Below, piece after piece: positions 10,784-21,144 of a stretch of 64,000 bases of DNA. Where the stretch lies: contig OZ023198.1 of the NCBI GenBank assembly GCA_963995505.1, positions 868,001 through 932,000 of the forward strand, given 5' to 3'. The stretch comes from Hypericum androsaemum. Lineage: Eukaryota > Streptophyta > Magnoliopsida > Malpighiales > Hypericaceae. Below the pieces are notes generated by a model. It searched no databases and was not told the DNA's origin. It saw only the letters and a program-made list of their open reading frames with translations. Position 1 is the first letter of the stretch, and each line of letters begins with the position of its first letter. The translations under genes were made by a program, and so were the position numbers.

Positions 10784-13761
10784 GCTTCGTTTGTTCTATG
10801 TTTTGATTGATTTCGAGGTTATTGATTTTCCGTGTCGGGTTCGCAGGTTAGAGACGGGTATTTTCTGTAGGAACCCGTACAACGTGACGGGGCTTTGCAA
10901 CCGCAGCTCTTGCCCTCTCGCCAACAGCCGCTACGCCACTATCCGTGAGCACGAAGGTATCCGTTCGCGGGGGCGTGTTTTGTAAAAACTCGAGGGGTTA
11001 GATTGTAGGATGATGTTTGATTGGTTTGGTGAACGACAGGTGTGTTCTATTTGTACATGAAGACGATCGAGAGGGCTCATACGCCGAATAAGCTTTGGGA
11101 GAGGGTTAAGTTGCCGCAGAACTACTTGAAGGCTATCGAAGTCATTGACAAGCACCTGGTTTGTTGGTTTTACTTGTGGTTTATCTGTCGGTGAATTGGT
11201 ATATGATCGTTGTAAGCACACTGTTGTTTCGAAATGGCTATTAGAATATCTTGGGTTGTTTGGGTCGTGTAGATGTATTGGCCGAAGCTTCTCGTGCACA
11301 AGATAAAGCAGCGCTTGACGAAAATGACTCAGATGCGTATTCGCATGAGGAAACTTGCACTAAAGACAAGGTCTCAGTCCCTCCCTCTCTCTTATAATTT
11401 TCTGTCATGGTTTTTTCTGGGAAGCTTTTACACACACAATTGTTTGTACGGCGTCATCAGATTTTTATCCTTTATGGTTCCCAAGAGACCTTATTGATCT
11501 TTGTGTTTGCTCTATACATCCTCCATTGTGATTGCTGCATTGTTATTTCTACTATGCTTGGTTATTTCTTTTTTTTTTGTGCTATATATTTGAAATTCAC
11601 AATTGTTAGTGCTACAGCGGAAAGAAACATGATGATGATATTGAAGATTTTTCCTTCTGTTTGATTTTATAGTGGAATCTTCTGAACAACAAGGTTCCAC
11701 CTGTTTAATTAATGTTGTAGATTAGCTTTGTTAATGGATTGCTGGTGATGGTTTCAATTTTCTCAATATTTTGATGCAAAGTTTATTAACTTGGAGGAGT
11801 GCCTTTAAAGGTCGTGATTTAACAATTATCTTACCGGAGGGCAACTGTGTGTGTTAAGGTTTGTACGGGGTTTGAATTTGGAGTTCTTTGTCCATTTTAA
11901 CTCTCAAACTTCCTATATAATCAGATGCTTTATATTCTTTGTGATATTGCTAGATCTCTACTTGTCTTTGACATTCATTCATCTGGATTTTTACTTCTGC
12001 GATTAGGGAGAAACTAGTGGCCACACCGAGAAAAGAACATAAGAGAGAATCCAGAAGGGAGGAAAAGGCTGAAAAGGCTGCATGTGTTGAGAGGGTAGCT
12101 ACTTTCTTCCTTGGAAATATTGATCTCGGTCAGGTCTCCGGAGTATACATGATAACTGATTCCTTTGCAGAAAATTGAGCAAGAGTTGATTGAACGAATG
12201 GAACAAGGTGTTTACGATGAAATTTACAATTATCCAGCGGGTAAATTTAGCAAAATTCTTGATAAGTTGGACAAAACTGAGTATGATAAAGAAATAGAAG
12301 AGGAGGAAGAACAGGTATAATGCTGTGGACTTTTATGCTTTTAGAAAATGGTTTTCTTTTTTATTAGTCGTGCTGAAGTGCTATATGAAAATGCAGGAAA
12401 TTGAATATGTTGAAGGTTATGATGAACTTGAAGAAGAACAAGAAGAAGATATGGAAGACTTTGGCCTCTACTCAATCAGTGAACCACTCAAGAACCAAGG
12501 TATTACTAGTGGGCTTTTGTTTCTATCTAGTAGCTGAGGAATTTCTGCACGTGAATTCTGTTTCGAAGGTGTTGGATATGAGTTCATAACAACCTTATTT
12601 GTGATATACAGTCTCTGCTACCTTTGTGGCCTTGTACGAACTTTTGAACCTGTGGTGTTCAAATCTAATTTGTTCATCATGAAAACAAGATACATTGTCA
12701 AAGTGCACTTATGTTGTTACCTTCATCGTCATTTGTAGCATAAAAATGTCCCCATGCTTATTTTTGTTGATCATGCTAACATCTCTTAAAATTCTTAGGC
12801 CTATTATCTGATGACGATGACGATGACGATACGGAGAAGGTCGACCATAAGAATTTGAAAAGGAAGTCCGCTTCTGGTAGGGATAAGTCTGGGAAAGAAC
12901 CAAGAAAGCTTAAGAAGTCAACAAAGGTGCTAGTAGAGGTTAGTATCAAAACCCTCTCATACTTCACCAACTTGCAAGCGTATTCTTTGCAAGCTTATTC
13001 TTCTTATTAGAGTGGCTGATGTTGTGGAGTTTAATGGAATGGGGTATTTGTCTAATTAGATTTTTACTAGTCAAGTTTGTGGTGCATTTGGAGGATCAGA
13101 GTGGCCAGTATCCGAGATCAACATTTTTATTACCGAAACAAGTAGACTCCCTTGTTGACTTAGAAACTATTGTTTAAGAAAAAAAAAGTTGGTTGATTAT
13201 GTCGATCACAAAATTTTATAATTACCCAGCATGACCTCTGGTTCATTGTGTTCTTTTTGTTAGAGCAGCTTAAGCTTTAAGTTTTTATGAAAAATTGAAA
13301 CTTGACCTTTATCTACCAAAGTCTGTTGAGTCATTTCTGTCTCTTTAGCTGGTATCTTGTAGTTGCTACTAGCTGTGTAAGTGTGTAGCACATATTACAT
13401 AGAATAAATAAATAAATAAATAGAAGGAAACATAGCTTGTCCCTGTGGAGAACTGCCTCGGACTTGTAAAAGAATTCTTATTGGTGAGAAATACAATAAT
13501 ACCCCTCGAGAAAAGTTATAGGTGAGAAGTTGATCTGTTCCATATAAGCAACATCACATTGGACTGGGTTATCGTATAAGAATGTATTAAACTTGTATTT
13601 ATCGGATCAGCAAAAATACACGACTACATTTCTAAGCACATTTATAAGGGATATCATGTCGTCTTGAACATGTGAAGTTCAGCATTTAGTTAATATTTTC
13701 TTTCATTTTCGACCAGGTCGAGGACGAAGATGCTTCTGAGAGACAAACGGCACCGCATTGA
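10663..13761 (+). CDS. MAK16: MAK16 ribosome-biogenesis protein, nine exons
   Basis: Exons are 10663-10724, 10847-10956, 11040-11158, 11273-11370, 12007-12094, 12171-12314, 12397-12499, 12799-12938 and 13717-13761. All introns are GT-AG and the 302-residue frame stays open. The N-terminus reads [18 protein letters not shown] and continues '[20 protein letters not shown]', giving the conserved L28e-like domain with cysteines at 16, 28, 38 and 43. The Mak16 region follows ('[20 protein letters not shown]', '[17 protein letters not shown]', '[10 protein letters not shown]') and then a Glu/Asp-rich tail and a Lys-rich end typical of nucleolar proteins. The family acts in early 60S subunit assembly. 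The length matches homologues. Intron 1 carries a (CT)n tract. The last coding exon is only 15 codons, and a copy of intron 8 through exon 9 lies downstream at 16284. Confidence 0.95.
10737..10781. repeat. (CT)n microsatellite in MAK16 intron 1
   Basis: An uninterrupted run of about 22 CT dinucleotides starts 12 bases after the intron 1 splice donor and ends about 65 bases before the acceptor. Confidence 0.97.
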
Positions 13762-15944
13762 GCGGTATCCCCTTAAGGAGTTTAGGCTCCTCAATGTTAA
13801 CCAAGCAAGCACGCGACTCTTAGACGTCATCTGCGATCAGGTTGCGCCAGATGTTCCGCCAGATGTTCCGCCCAGCAGGAGCTTTTTGAGGACATGCTTC
13901 TTCTAACATCTTGCGTCGTTTTGTTTTCCTCTCTCATATTTTGGAATTGCGTTGATATAGAAAGCTCAACAAGTTCACAACTTTGCACAATCCTAGGACT
14001 TTTTGTAGCCAATGTCCAGCTCATAATGCTTGTGTGACCTTTCCTCTTGTTATATTTTGGATATGGCTTAAATGAAACAACCGGCACTTTCCCTCGGCGC
14101 TGGGGATCTGAAAAGCTTGTACTTTAGCTGGCTTCCAAGTTCTTTTAAGCTTGTACTAATTCATGTTAGAGTTGAGACCAAATTTCTCGGTGGATTTGAA
14201 ATCAATCAAGTTAATAACTTTTAGGTGGCTCATTAACAGTTTATCTCGTTAGACTTGACTTTCCTATTTAATATATTACACAAAGTATTTAAGTTCTAAA
14301 AATAGTTTAGTTTGATCTAATTGTCCTACGATTCGTCAATGTCAACGGCTTTTATCGATCAACCATCGACTCCGCAGTTCTAGATCTCGTAGGGCTCCAC
14401 TGTTGAAGAAGGCGTTCTTCCCATGTTCTTTTAAAGGGACACCATCTAATCTTCCAATTTAGCAAATAATTTTTCCAAACTAAAGGGCACTGTTGTTTTT
14501 GTGTTTTTGAGACACTACTAATCTTCCAATTAAATAAGTGACATTCATTAACCCTTTGTTAATAAAAATATCTTATATATCGTGACACGTTATTTTATTA
14601 ACATATCATGCCAATAAAATTACTGTTAATGGAATGCTCAAATTTTATCTAAATTATTCTAACCCTAATTTCAAAATTTCACCCAAAATTTTCCGGCAGC
14701 CTCCAACTTAGAACTGGCTATTGTTAGAACCCGATTTGTGATTCGGTAAAAAATTTGATTCGATTCGTCCAAAATTTGATTCGAATTCGTCATGAAACAA
14801 ATTGAATACAATTCAAGATTTTTATAATTTGTTGAACCGACAAATTGAATTCGAATTTGATACTCGCATTCAATTTGTATAAACTCGATTCGAATTCATC
14901 CATATCATGTAAAAAAAATTAAAAAAATTTTGATGTGAAAGGAGGGAAAACATGGAAGAGAACTATGTGGGCTTTGATTTCTTTAGAGTTAAGATACGTA
15001 GACAATTTAATTTGGTACATTAAATGCAAACCCAATCTTTAATTAATTTCTTTTTTCCCAAAAATGTTATATACTAAACCTTAATTTTGAAATATATCCC
15101 CAAAAATCGATTTTTTTTGAATTTTTTCAAAAACATTTCAAAATTTTTGATTTTTTTATTAAATATTAAAATTAAATAAATAATTTGAATTCGAAGAATC
15201 ATAATTCGTATTTGATTCGTCGTTGGACGAATTGAATACGATTTAAGGTTTTGATGAATTCAAATTTGAACTAATTCGATTCGAATTTTAACTAATTTGA
15301 ACCGTGATAGGTATACCAACTCTCTTTCTCCCCAAGCCGACCCCGCCTGCTACGTCCCTCTTCCAACGACATAGTACTACTATAAGCCAAACACTAAACA
15401 GCACATTGAAGATGGAATAGCAGCAACAGACGTTGATGTATAATATGATCGAAAGGTCCTAATTTTATTTTGGGAAGGAATTAATTAGATGAGGATGCTT
15501 TTCTTAAAGTCACGCACCTTTTCATAGTCAATTTCGTTGTCGCCATCATCACCAACTTCAGGGAAGAGGGTAGGCTGGAGGTGGTCCGAGAGGTAGGGAT
15601 TTAGGCGGCTAGAAAAATTTGGGTGAAAATTGAGGTTAGGGTTAGATGGATTTAGGTGAAATTGGAGAAAAGTTTGGTAACTGATGACCACGTCAATAAT
15701 TTTATTGATTTGTCATGACATGTGTTACCTAATAAAAAATGTTACTTGTTTGTTAAAACTACAGAAAATGTTTTTCACCTGGTTAGGTAAATGAAAATTA
15801 CAAAGTAGTGGTGTGTCAAAAGTTGAAATGTTATTAAAATAATTTTTTATCAAATAATATTATGATCCGTAAAAACCGTGTTACTAATTTAGTCATACCT
15901 TAGAGAATTAAGAACAATTTGCTCTTTATATTACTGTGAGAAAA
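13762..15944. other. Gene-free stretch after MAK16
   Basis: MAK16 3' flank, then AT-rich DNA. Bases 14745-15305 are unusually rich in TTCGAATT-type words (GATTCGAATTCG, AAATTGAATTCGAATTT) on both strands, as in some decayed short transposons, but I could not define ends. No gene is supported. Confidence 0.5.
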
Positions 15945-16284
15945 AAAATCATATTTAGTACCAAATATCAAATTTTGCATAAAAAGGTACCGAAATATTG
16001 AATTTAGGTATATAACATACTCTTCGGCCAAAGAATAAAAGAACAGGAGTTCCTAACCCTAAACCGCAGCTCGAGGAGGCGGTAATGGCTCAAGAAGACG
16101 AGAAGAGAAGAAGACTCGGGGGAGGCGAAGTTGGTGACCATGACAAGGAAAAAAATAATAACAAGAGAAGCTATTAAGTGTCGGAGGAAATTCAGAGAGA
16201 GATCTGTTTAAGGTTGCCGATGAAAACTCTTATCAGGTTCCGTTCCATTGATAAAAGATTGTTGCATCTGATATCAAAAGAGAG
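15945..16284 (+). pseudogene. F-box gene 5' end, nonsense-mutated and truncated
   Basis: From ATG 16085 the frame reads MAQEDEKRRRLGGGEVGD and is near-identical to the start of the F-box gene at 45689. A TAA at 16174-16176 stands where the paralogue has TAC. The F-box motif follows in frame after the stop: 'SEEIQREICLRLPMKTLIRF' then 'RSIDKRLLHLISK'. Similarity to the paralogue also covers about 140 bases of upstream DNA (15945 matches about 45549), so promoter and 5' UTR were copied too. At about 16284 F-box sequence ends and MAK16 intron 8 sequence begins. The associated domain and C-terminus are missing. It may be transcribed but cannot give a normal F-box protein. Confidence 0.88.
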
Positions 16285-17405
16285 GTTAGTATCAAAACCC
16301 TCTCATACTTCACCAAAATTGCAAGCTTATTCTTCTTATCTGATAGAGTTTGTGGAGTTTAATGGAATGGTGAATTTGTCTAATTAGATTTTTACTAGTC
16401 AAGTTTGTGATGCATTTGGAGGATCAGAGTGGCTAATATTTGGGATCAACATTTTTATTACCGAAACAAGTAGACTCTCTCGTTGACTTTTCTATGCTAA
16501 AAAATAAGCAAGTAGAAACTGTTGTTTAAGAAAAAAAAGAACTTGCTGATTATGTCGATCATAAAATCTATAATTACCCAGCACGACCTCTGGTTTATTG
16601 TGTTTTTTTTTGTTAGAGCAGCTTAAGCTTTAAGATTCTTGGAAAAATTGAAACTCGATCTTTATCTACCAAATAGTCTATTGAGTCATTTCTCTGTCTT
16701 TAGCTGGTATTTTCAAGTTGCTACTAGATGTAAGTGTAGCATATATTACATAGAATAAATAAATAGAAGGAAAACATAGCTTGTCCCTGTGAAAACATAG
16801 CACATTTATAAGTGATATCACGTCGTCTTTAAAATGTGAAGTTCAGCATTTAATTAATATTTTCTTTCCTTTTGGACAAGGTCGAGGACGAAGATGCTTC
16901 TGAGAGACAAACGGCACCGCATTGAGCGGTATCCCCTTAAGGAGTTTAGGCTCCTCCATGTTAATCCAACACGATTCTTAGAGATTTGGATTGGGTACGA
17001 AGTGAAGAAATTATTTCGAACGGTTTGGAGTGAAGGGGGACCGCATTGGCAAGCACAGTTATGTAATACTGGTATGCGCAGTTATGTGATAATGTCATTT
17101 GTTTTTGTGACAATGACATGTCCCGTTTATGATACTGTCACACATGGCTTTTTTTATTTTGATCCTTGTATTTTAGCATTTTTGTAAAAAAGTCATACTG
17201 GCATGCGCAGTTATGTGATAGTGGCATGCGCTGTTATGTCATAATGGTATTTATTTCAGGCCTGTGTTTGAGTGTGGTTTTTTTATATTTTAGTCCCTGT
17301 ATTTTAGCACTTTTGCAAAAAAGCTCCCACGTGTCATCATTCCGAACGGTTTGGAATCTGGGTATTCCGTACCCAATCCATACCCGACTCTTAGACGTCA
17401 TTTGC
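16278..17405 (+). repeat. Duplicated MAK16 3' end (intron 8, exon 9, 3' flank)
   Basis: The segment starts AGAGGTTAGTATCAAAACC and follows MAK16 from the exon 8/intron 8 junction (12936) through exon 9 and into its 3' flank. The copied exon 9 at 16882-16926 is identical in the bases read. The intron copy is shorter (about 590 versus 778 bases) through several deletions. The 3' flank matches to ACTCTTAGACGTCAT but is split by a 404-bp inverted-repeat element. The copy sits directly behind the F-box fragment in the same orientation, with donor GTTAGT and acceptor both kept. Confidence 0.9.
16983..17386. mobile_element. 404-bp inverted-repeat element in the MAK16 tail copy
   Basis: The termini are inverted: the left end has TTTGGATTGGGTACG and the reverse complement of the right end has TATGGATTGGGTACG. 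Flanking 9-mers ATTCTTAGA (16974-16982) and ACTCTTAGA (17387-17395) look like a target-site duplication with one mismatch. The original MAK16 3' flank has the single sequence CGACTCTTAGACGTCAT near 13814 with no insert and acts as the empty site. Inside, a unit of about 130 bases containing GGCATGCGCAGTTATGTGATA is tandemly repeated. The length and 9-bp duplication suggest a Mutator-like MITE. Confidence 0.7.
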
Positions 17406-17885
17406 TGAAACCATTTGGAATTCAAACACATGTTACAGACTAATTTTTTCTCGAGTTGAACTTGAATTATGACAAAATTCCTCATATGGATTCGAACCCT
17501 ATCAAGTTGTTGGAGCGGAAAATTAATTCTCGGATTTGTTTGACCATGTCTCAGTAAAATGGACGTATCTTCCTACTCGTATATCCGATTGATGCGATTC
17601 CAAAAGCTACAAAAAGATAAAATACAGATCTAGAACTTTCTAGTTTGTAACTTCTCCAAATTCGGCGCAGAAGGAGGTCAGACGTGGGTCGGAAGTTTCG
17701 GGAGTAAGTTTTCTCCTTATTAGGCCGCGGATCTGCTGAACCTATTTTAGTAAAAATGCCGTAACTTTCTCCTCAAGTATTGGATTGATACGATTCCAAA
17801 AGTCACAGAAGGAGAAGACAGAGATCTATAATTTTGTTGTTTATGACTTTTCCAAATTCAGCATAGAAGATGGTCAAATTACAGG

Positions 17886-18386
17886 GAATGTCCTCAAGTC
17901 ACATGGTCAAAATCGGCCAGCAACAGAAAAAGGGCGCCTGAGTACGCGTGGGTTAAGAGAGACGTGGTCACTCGATTGGCGACCGAGCAAGGAGTTCTCC
18001 AGAGGAAGAAACCCTTCAAGGTTTGGGTGCCTAAGGAAGAACTTTTGCGGTCTAAGAAACAACCATGTGAGACACGACCCATAAAGAGCGATTCACCTAC
18101 AAGGTCTCCAAGTTATGACACGAAGCCTGTGCGAAAGGAGATACCAAAAAAGCCAAACCCACACTCGGGGGGCAAGTGTCCGGAGTCTCATCGACCGACT
18201 CTCACGAAGACTCAACGAAGAAGGTTGGAGCAAAAAATTCAAAAGCAAAGGAAAAAGCTTAGAGACCTTCAACAACAATTGTATGGTCATTTTGATGAAG
18301 GACATAGAGCTTCCACTCAACCATGTAGGCCTAAATACAGTTTTTGCGAGAAAGCCGTGAGCACACGGATATCTCGAGATGAGTGA
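17886..18386 (+). pseudogene. Unrecognised LTR-element ORF, C-terminal half (copy A)
   Basis: The frame runs open from the deletion junction to TGA at 18384-18386, 166 codons. It matches the second half of the 326-residue ORF of copy B: 'VVTRLATEQGVLQRKK' then 'VWVPKEEL' then 'PTRSPSY', and a basic stretch 'QRRRLEQKIQKQRKKLRDLQ' that looks like a coiled coil. The N-terminal half is deleted, so no proper start remains. I do not recognise the family. Conservation between copies argues that the ORF was once translated. Its tail after 'LYG' differs between the copies. Confidence 0.75.
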
Positions 18387-18512
18387 TCAACTGCACGCCT
18401 ACAACGGTTAGGTCTCGACCGGTTTGATGGTACATTCTCCACATATTTACGGTTTTGCCTTAGCCGGTTATTTTTTGAGTGGAGTTAATTTTCCGCGTGT
18501 TCAAGGACGGAT

Positions 18513-18552
18513 ACACGTCAACGCTTTTCCTAGCGTCAAAACATTGACGTGT
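18513..18552 (+). other. Conserved hairpin before the polypurine tract (copy A)
   Basis: ACACGTCAA (18513-18521) pairs perfectly with TTGACGTGT (18544-18552). Within the loop, ACGC and GCGT can pair again. The purine-rich tract and right LTR follow immediately. The same outer stem is kept in copy B at 41650-41689 although the loop differs. Confidence 0.75.
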
Positions 18553-19347
18553 GGGGGGCATTGTTGGAGCGGAAAATTAATTCTCGGATTTGTTTGACCA
18601 TGTCTCAGTAAAATGGACGTATCTTCCTACTTGTATATCCGATTGATGCGATTCCAAAAGCTACAAAAAGATAAAATACAGATCTAGAACTTTCTAGTTT
18701 GTAACTTCTCCAAATTCGGCGCAGAAGGAGGTCAGAAAGGGGTCGGAATTTTCGGGAGTAAGTTTTCTCCTTATTAGGCCGCGGATCTGCTGAACCTATT
18801 TTAGTAAAAATGCCGTAACTTTCTCCTCAAGTATTGGATTGATACGATTCCAAAAGTCACAGAAGGAGAAGACAGAGATCTATAATTTTGTTGTTTATGA
18901 CTTTTCCAAATTCAGCATAGAAGATGGTCAAATATGGGTTGGAAATTTCGGGCAGTTTAAGTTTTCCTTATTAGGCCGAGGCTATGTTAAGTTTTCCTGT
19001 TTGAAAACGGCCTAGGGTTTTTCTATGAGGCTGGGGCGAGCTTATTCTATATAAGGAGAGCTAGGTACAGGCATGAAGGACCCCACAAACCAAACACCAA
19101 ATTCTTAGCTTCATTGCTTTTATCTTAGCTTTTATCTTATGTAGCCTCTAGCTTTTATCTTTTATGTTTTACATGTTTTTTTTCTTTCCCTATCAATAAA
19201 ATCTTTCCTCCCCACTCTCTTTCTTCTCTCCTCTCAACCCCATATTTCTTCCATCTTTACCTATTCGTTCGAATCACTCTTGGGACGACCACTCCGGACC
19301 CGTTCTTAAGATCGTTTCTGACGTTCTACCACTATTTATTTGCAACA

Positions 19348-21144
19348 CAAGTTAGTAACTTTTAATTTTTCATAAACAGTTTAGTTAGTCCGACTGTTTA
19401 ATGGTCCTACAATTCTTCAACATTGACTGCTCATATATGATCAGCAACTTGTGATGGCCACAATCGGGCTTCGACCTTTGTATGAGTTAAAGAGCAAGGT
19501 TCGAAAGAGTAGAGCACTGGAAGAGCATTATTTATTTAGAGGATGGATGTCATTAAGAAATTATACTCTTCCAACATTCTGATGTAATTTTCCTCGTTAT
19601 TCTAGAACGGGGCTATTTGGCTTTATCTTGAGTTAGTTCTAATTTAATAAGAAATTTCGGGTATGAATTATTGAAAAATAATAATGTTAAGTATTTTTGG
19701 GTGCTTTAGTAAACAGTACTGAAATGAACATGGTGTAGAAGCCAACCTGGCATTAGCAAGTCGGTCATGAATGTTGAGCCCCGAGGCCTTACAGAAACTT
19801 AAAAAATACATTAGAAATGAGTTTATGGGACTCAGTTCAATTTCTCAGAAACTAGTTTATTGAGATTTGGATGTGGGCTTCTCACTGTTTTTTCCACTGA
19901 GCCAGAATAAGAACCGAATTTTCAGAAATTCGATATCCGGATTAATTGACATCAAATCCTGAATCAAAATCGTAAATTCTATTCGTTTCGATCTGATCCG
20001 GTATTTCGGTGGTGCTTTATGGAAATTCGCCGGCGGCAGGCGTCCTGTCCTCTTAACCAGGCTAGGCCTTTCTAGAGGATAAACCTCTATCATTTTCCGA
20101 TGATCTGGCAACAGGCATGGTTAAGGACAACGACGCCTAGAGATTATCCGATAAGAAGTGAATACGTCCCAAGGAATCTTCTGGGACCTATGAGAAATAA
20201 ATAGAAAGTGACACGTCTAGTGGACTCCGACGATAAATGTAACGTGCTGTTATTTGAATATTTGTCTCCACAAACTAATACTTTTTTTTGGTGCATCCCA
20301 AAATTTTTTGCAACAGATCACTCATTCCAAATTATTTCTAGGCCATTTCTTAATTTTGAAAATTTTTAAAGATATTTTCCTTAAAAAAAATCAAAGTACA
20401 ATAATAAATCAATCGCGTTCGCTGATATTAAATCAACCAGAAAATTCTCCAAGCAAAGGGACACTTTCCTCATAAGCTGTTCTCTATATTCAGGAAAATT
20501 ATTTCTGCAAATTGATGGGGTAAAAGAGAATAAGTTTTAGATTGTACATGAGAAATAGGAAATAAAAGAAATGTGGATGGTGCTTAATTTCATCTGTTGC
20601 AACTTGCACCTATATCTCTAATACCGTACTAAACTAGATATGGTGCACAACGATGATATTGATAAAATTATTAAACACTACCAAAAGAGAACCAAATGTG
20701 GCTACATTTTTTCCCAATATGTTGAGTCGAGTCTATGTGATATTAATATAATTTTTTGAATTAAATTGTCACTTATTTGATATTAGATCATCTGCTACCA
20801 TAAATATCATCTAATCTAATTATTAATAAAATTAGTAGCTTCTAAGAAAAGAAAAAAATACCTTAGGTTTGGCACGTCGGCTGGATCCGGTAGAGATTCC
20901 AACGAACTACGTAGTTGGCCGGGCCCCACCTTTCTTATCATCCACCCACCCATTCTCTCTCGCTTAGTACTCTTATCCAAGAGTTCGAAATAACTTTGCC
21001 TAACCTCTAAAGCTCGAATCTAGATTATTCTTTTTCTAAAAAAAAAAAACCTGGATTATTCCGTTGAATTGATATTCAGAAATTAAGTGATATAAAAAAA
21101 CTCCCCTTCCCTCCGTCCTCCCTCCACTTAGCCTGAGAAACGAA
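19348..21144. other. Gene-free stretch before the PIRL gene
   Basis: AT-rich DNA with no supported gene; an 84-codon minus-strand frame at 19857-20111 has no recognisable features. Near 20922-20929 GGCCCCAC (TCP-type GTGGGNCC on the minus strand) precedes the PIRL gene by about 215 bases. Confidence 0.5.

Larger units (their letters stand above)
17508..19347 (+). mobile_element. Small LTR retrotransposon, copy A, internally deleted
   Basis: The left LTR remnant is 17508-17879 and the full right LTR is 18562-19347; both start TGTTGGAGCGGAAAATTAAT. Over the shared 372 bases I count about five mismatches, so the copy is young. The right LTR has TATATAAGG at 19048-19056, an AATAAA near 19196, and ends CAACA. 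A purine-rich tract GTGGGGGGCA sits directly before it. The left LTR is cut mid-way and joined to internal ORF sequence. No protease, reverse transcriptase or integrase is present, so it must be non-autonomous. Copy B lies at 39016-42314. Confidence 0.88.

Noticed and set aside
16894..17187. 97-codon frame after the copied MAK16 exon 9
   Set aside because: It reads exon 9 in the wrong frame and runs into the inserted MITE; not a gene by itself.
17480..17507. B-box-like GGGTTCGAATCC on the minus strand
   Set aside because: No A-box and no cloverleaf around it; no tRNA or SINE can be supported.
19857..20111. 84-codon minus-strand frame
   Set aside because: No motif, no splice context and no neighbouring homology.
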